Part shown: one piece after another, positions 14,369-15,755 of the stretch
How the letters are laid out: each line of letters opens with the position of its first letter
How positions within the stretch are numbered: the first letter of the stretch is position 1
NCBI GenBank assembly: GCA_018061225.1
Contig: JAGOUK010000008.1
Location: 1-15,755 of the forward strand
Reading direction: 5' to 3'
Source: Candidatus Omnitrophota bacterium
Lineage (GTDB): Bacteria; Omnitrophota; Gorgyraeia; 2-02-FULL-51-18; JAGOUK01
DNA: 15,755 nucleotides
Program-made: the position numbers and the translations under genes
The notes under the pieces: generated by a model
Databases searched by the model: none
Told to the model about the DNA's origin: nothing
Seen by the model: only the letters and a program-made list of their open reading frames with translations

Positions 14369-14587
14369 TTAGTGTTTGCCGGAAGATGCGGAAGAGTCGC
14401 CGGATGGCTTATGGTCCGACTCGTCGTCCTTCATGGATTTTTTAAATTCCCGAATCCCCTGACCCAGTGATTTGGCAAGATCCGGAATCCGTGAACCGCC
14501 AAAAAGAACCAGAACAATCACCAAAATGACGACCCATTCTCCCATCCCTGGCATTTGCCAGGCGATCACAGGCTGCAAAGCGCTCAT
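14369..14587 (-). CDS. tatA: Twin-arginine translocase subunit TatA
   Basis: A 72-residue TatA-type pore subunit for exporting folded proteins. It has a short N-terminus, one membrane helix (about 15-30; EWVVILVIVLVLFGG), the FGGSRIPDLAKSLGQGI hinge and amphipathic helix, then a charged, Ser/Lys/Asp-rich tail ending SSGKH. I start at ATG 14587 because GGAGGAGG lies 5 nt upstream. The longer frame to 14656 runs into the end of ctaF and adds an implausible N-terminus. The gene is 22 bp after ctaF and before the terminator, so it belongs to the oxidase operon. TatB and TatC are not in the window. Confidence 0.92.
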   Translation of the reverse strand: MSALQPVIAWQMPGMGEWVVILVIVLVLFGGSRIPDLAKSLGQGIREFKKSMKDDESDHKPSGDSSASSGKH

Positions 14588-14609
14588 CACATCCTCCTCC
14601 GTTAACAGG

Positions 14610-14915
14610 CTACTGAATGGGAACCGGGGCTGGAATCCAGCCGCGCGAAAAGACATCGGTCAGCGTGAATGCCAACAAGATCAGAAGCCAGACAAATCCC
14701 ACAGCCGCGGTGATGCGGACCAAGCTGGACGAATACAGCACGTGCATGAAGTAAAGAATGACCAGGGTCGCCTTGAGCGCCGCGATCCCTAGCGCGACAA
14801 CGGTGTTGAACACTCCGAAGTCCTGGAATGCCGCCCACACGGTGAGTGCCGTGAGCAGCATGAGCGCCGCAAAGATTGCGAAGTAGATGCGCAAAGGCAC
14901 GATATGACCGGACAT
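14610..14915 (-). CDS. ctaF: Cytochrome c oxidase subunit IV (caa3-type CtaF/CoxD)
   Basis: A 101-residue inner-membrane protein with three predicted helices (about 9-29, 35-57, 66-86). The LKATLVILYFMHV signature (47-59) is diagnostic of the prokaryotic COX IV family that stabilises the CuB site of heme-copper oxidases. The start is 3 bp after the ctaE stop, with GGAG about 11 nt upstream. The tail is short and ends IPAPVPIQ. Confidence 0.92.
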   Translation of the reverse strand: MSGHIVPLRIYFAIFAALMLLTALTVWAAFQDFGVFNTVVALGIAALKATLVILYFMHVLYSSSLVRITAAVGFVWLLILLAFTLTDVFSRGWIPAPVPIQ

Positions 14916-14918
14916 GAT

Positions 14919-15575
14919 TTAGTGTCTCCCCAATAGGTACAGCAGCGGGAACAAAAATATCCAGACGATATCGACAAAGTGCCAATACAATCCGAAGATC
15001 TCAATCGGAGAATGGTACCCGCGATGAATCTTACCCTTCACCGTCATCCCAATGATGACTGTCAAAATAATCGCGCCGATGATCATGTGAACGGCATGCA
15101 TGCCGGTCAGACCAAAATAGAGAGAATAATAAAGCTCGATCCCGTAATGGGTTATTCCGGGAGGATTAAAATGGGGGCCCGGAACCAGGTGATGCTCAAA
15201 TTTGGAGGCATACTCAACCGCCTTAACGCCCAAAAAGACCGTTCCGAGTCCGAGCGTCAGGACCATGTTGACGATCGCACTTTTCATTTTGCCCAGCTGC
15301 GCGCAGCGCACAGCCAGCGCCATGGTCAGACTCGACAAAATAAGGACGACCGTGTTCCCCGCGCCCAGACGGATGTCCAGCATATGGCTTCCTTCATCAA
15401 AAGCCATCGGGTATTGTGCGCGGTAGATCGCGTAAGCGGCAAAAAGGCCTCCAAAAAACATCACCTCTGTGATTAGAAACGCCCACATGCCGAGCGTGAT
15501 CGCCTCATGCGCCTGATTGGCGTCTTCAAACTGATGCGCGTAGTACGTTTCGCCGGATTGTGTCGGGTGACTCAT
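14919..15575 (-). CDS. ctaE: Cytochrome c oxidase subunit III
   Basis: A 218-residue integral membrane subunit of an aa3/caa3-type heme-copper oxidase, with five predicted helices as in the short bacterial form. Family residues are ITEVMFFGGLF (E37), VKAVEY (E121, the proton-related Glu), GLTGMHAVHM (H160, H163) and the C-terminal YWHFVDIVWIFLFPLLYL (H199). It starts 13 bp after ctaD and ends 3 bp before ctaF, so the four genes are one operon. The soluble N-terminus has an acidic, His-containing stretch (TYYAHQFEDANQAHE), common in this type. Confidence 0.95.
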   Translation of the reverse strand: MSHPTQSGETYYAHQFEDANQAHEAITLGMWAFLITEVMFFGGLFAAYAIYRAQYPMAFDEGSHMLDIRLGAGNTVVLILSSLTMALAVRCAQLGKMKSAIVNMVLTLGLGTVFLGVKAVEYASKFEHHLVPGPHFNPPGITHYGIELYYSLYFGLTGMHAVHMIIGAIILTVIIGMTVKGKIHRGYHSPIEIFGLYWHFVDIVWIFLFPLLYLLGRH

Positions 15576-15588
15576 GATTGGTGCTCCG

Positions 15589-15755
15589 TCATTTCTCGTA
15601 CGCGTACGCTTCTTCGGTCACGACGGGGGTCTTATCAAAATTGGTCGTGGGCGGAGGCGAAGCTGTTTCCCACTCAAGACCCTTCGCTCCCCAGGGATTA
15701 GCGGGGGCATTTTCGCCCTTCTTCAGCGACCATAACAGATAAAAGATCGGAAAGA
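15589..15755 (-). CDS. ctaD: Cytochrome c oxidase subunit I, C-terminal 54 codons (gene continues right of the window)
   Basis: Translating the minus strand from the right edge gives the end of a membrane helix (FPIFYLLWSL), then KKGENAPANPWGAKGLEWETASPP and a short tail ending AYAYEK before TGA at 15591-15589. The NPW-x-x-x-x-LEW-x-x-x-SPPP sequence is the standard C-terminal tail of CtaD/CoxA-type subunit I. All heme and copper ligands lie outside the window. The order ctaD-ctaE-ctaF matches caa3 operons. Confidence 0.93.
   Translation of the reverse strand, partial: FPIFYLLWSLKKGENAPANPWGAKGLEWETASPPPTTNFDKTPVVTEEAYAYEK

Noticed and set aside
14588..14656. N-terminal extension of TatA
   Set aside because: It would run into the end of ctaF and put 23 residues before the normal TatA N-terminus. 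GGAGGAGG directly precedes ATG 14587.
1..15755. Search by eye for CRISPR arrays, tRNA/rRNA genes, transposases, integrases, long repeats or defence genes
   Set aside because: None seen. Gaps are short (largest is 145 bp), all sizeable genes fall into housekeeping or metabolic families, and no region stands out as recently transferred.

Overview
The window is a stretch of ordinary-density bacterial chromosome (moderately high G+C, short intergenic gaps, no mobile elements, no RNA genes, no CRISPR). The gene set points to a Gram-negative bacterium that respires oxygen and makes its own heme. It has an ADP-heptose epimerase (LPS core), a caa3-type cytochrome c oxidase operon, oxygen-dependent-type protoporphyrinogen oxidase, Tat export and biotin synthesis. 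The lineage cannot be fixed from sequence alone. The paired ROK regulators and the domain mix recall Omnitrophota or other PVC-neighbourhood phyla, but that is a low-confidence impression.

Layout. (1) 1-3748, minus strand: the first 229 codons of biotin synthase (bioB) at the left edge, with its own good promoter. Upstream of it is a tight three-gene unit: two paralogous ROK-family regulators and a small zinc-finger protein rich in basic and aromatic residues, with only 2 bp between genes. (2) 3749-3893: a 145-bp divergent promoter region. (3) 3894-4868, plus strand: hldD (rfaD), which ends tail-to-tail with the next operon, the two stop codons sharing one CTAG tetramer. (4) 4865-11048, minus strand: a five-gene, fully overlapping operon, in transcription order TRAM-less 23S rRNA m5U methyltransferase (RlmC/RlmD type), pdxA, a hemD-hemE fusion, hemG (HemY-type PPOX) and a glutathione S-transferase-like gene. 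Three of the four junctions are 4-bp ATGA overlaps and one is a 20-bp overlap. (5) 11049-12786, plus strand: class II-like histone deacetylase family protein, a 68-residue cysteine-rich zinc-ribbon protein and an unrecognised secreted protein. (6) 12825-14269, minus strand: OGG1-type 8-oxoguanine DNA glycosylase and a DJ-1/YajL-family protein. (7) 14307-15755, minus strand: ctaD (3' end only), ctaE, ctaF and tatA, closed by a clear intrinsic terminator.

How the genes fit together: the central operon carries two consecutive heme steps in one polypeptide (HemD then HemE) plus the later PPOX step. It is coupled to a PdxA-family (vitamin B6-type) dehydrogenase and an rRNA methyltransferase. The heme product would feed the cytochrome oxidase encoded at the right end, and the OGG1 and DJ-1 homologues fit oxidative-damage control in an aerobe (inference).

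The most noteworthy points are the HemD-HemE fusion and two divergent promoters that each appear to be built on a symmetric -10 element, one of which would give nearly leaderless mRNAs on both sides. Others are a palindrome sitting exactly on the bioB -10, the tandem ROK regulators that lack the family's zinc motif, and two unrecognised small cysteine-motif proteins. I found no convincing new multi-gene system such as a defence island or novel mobile element.
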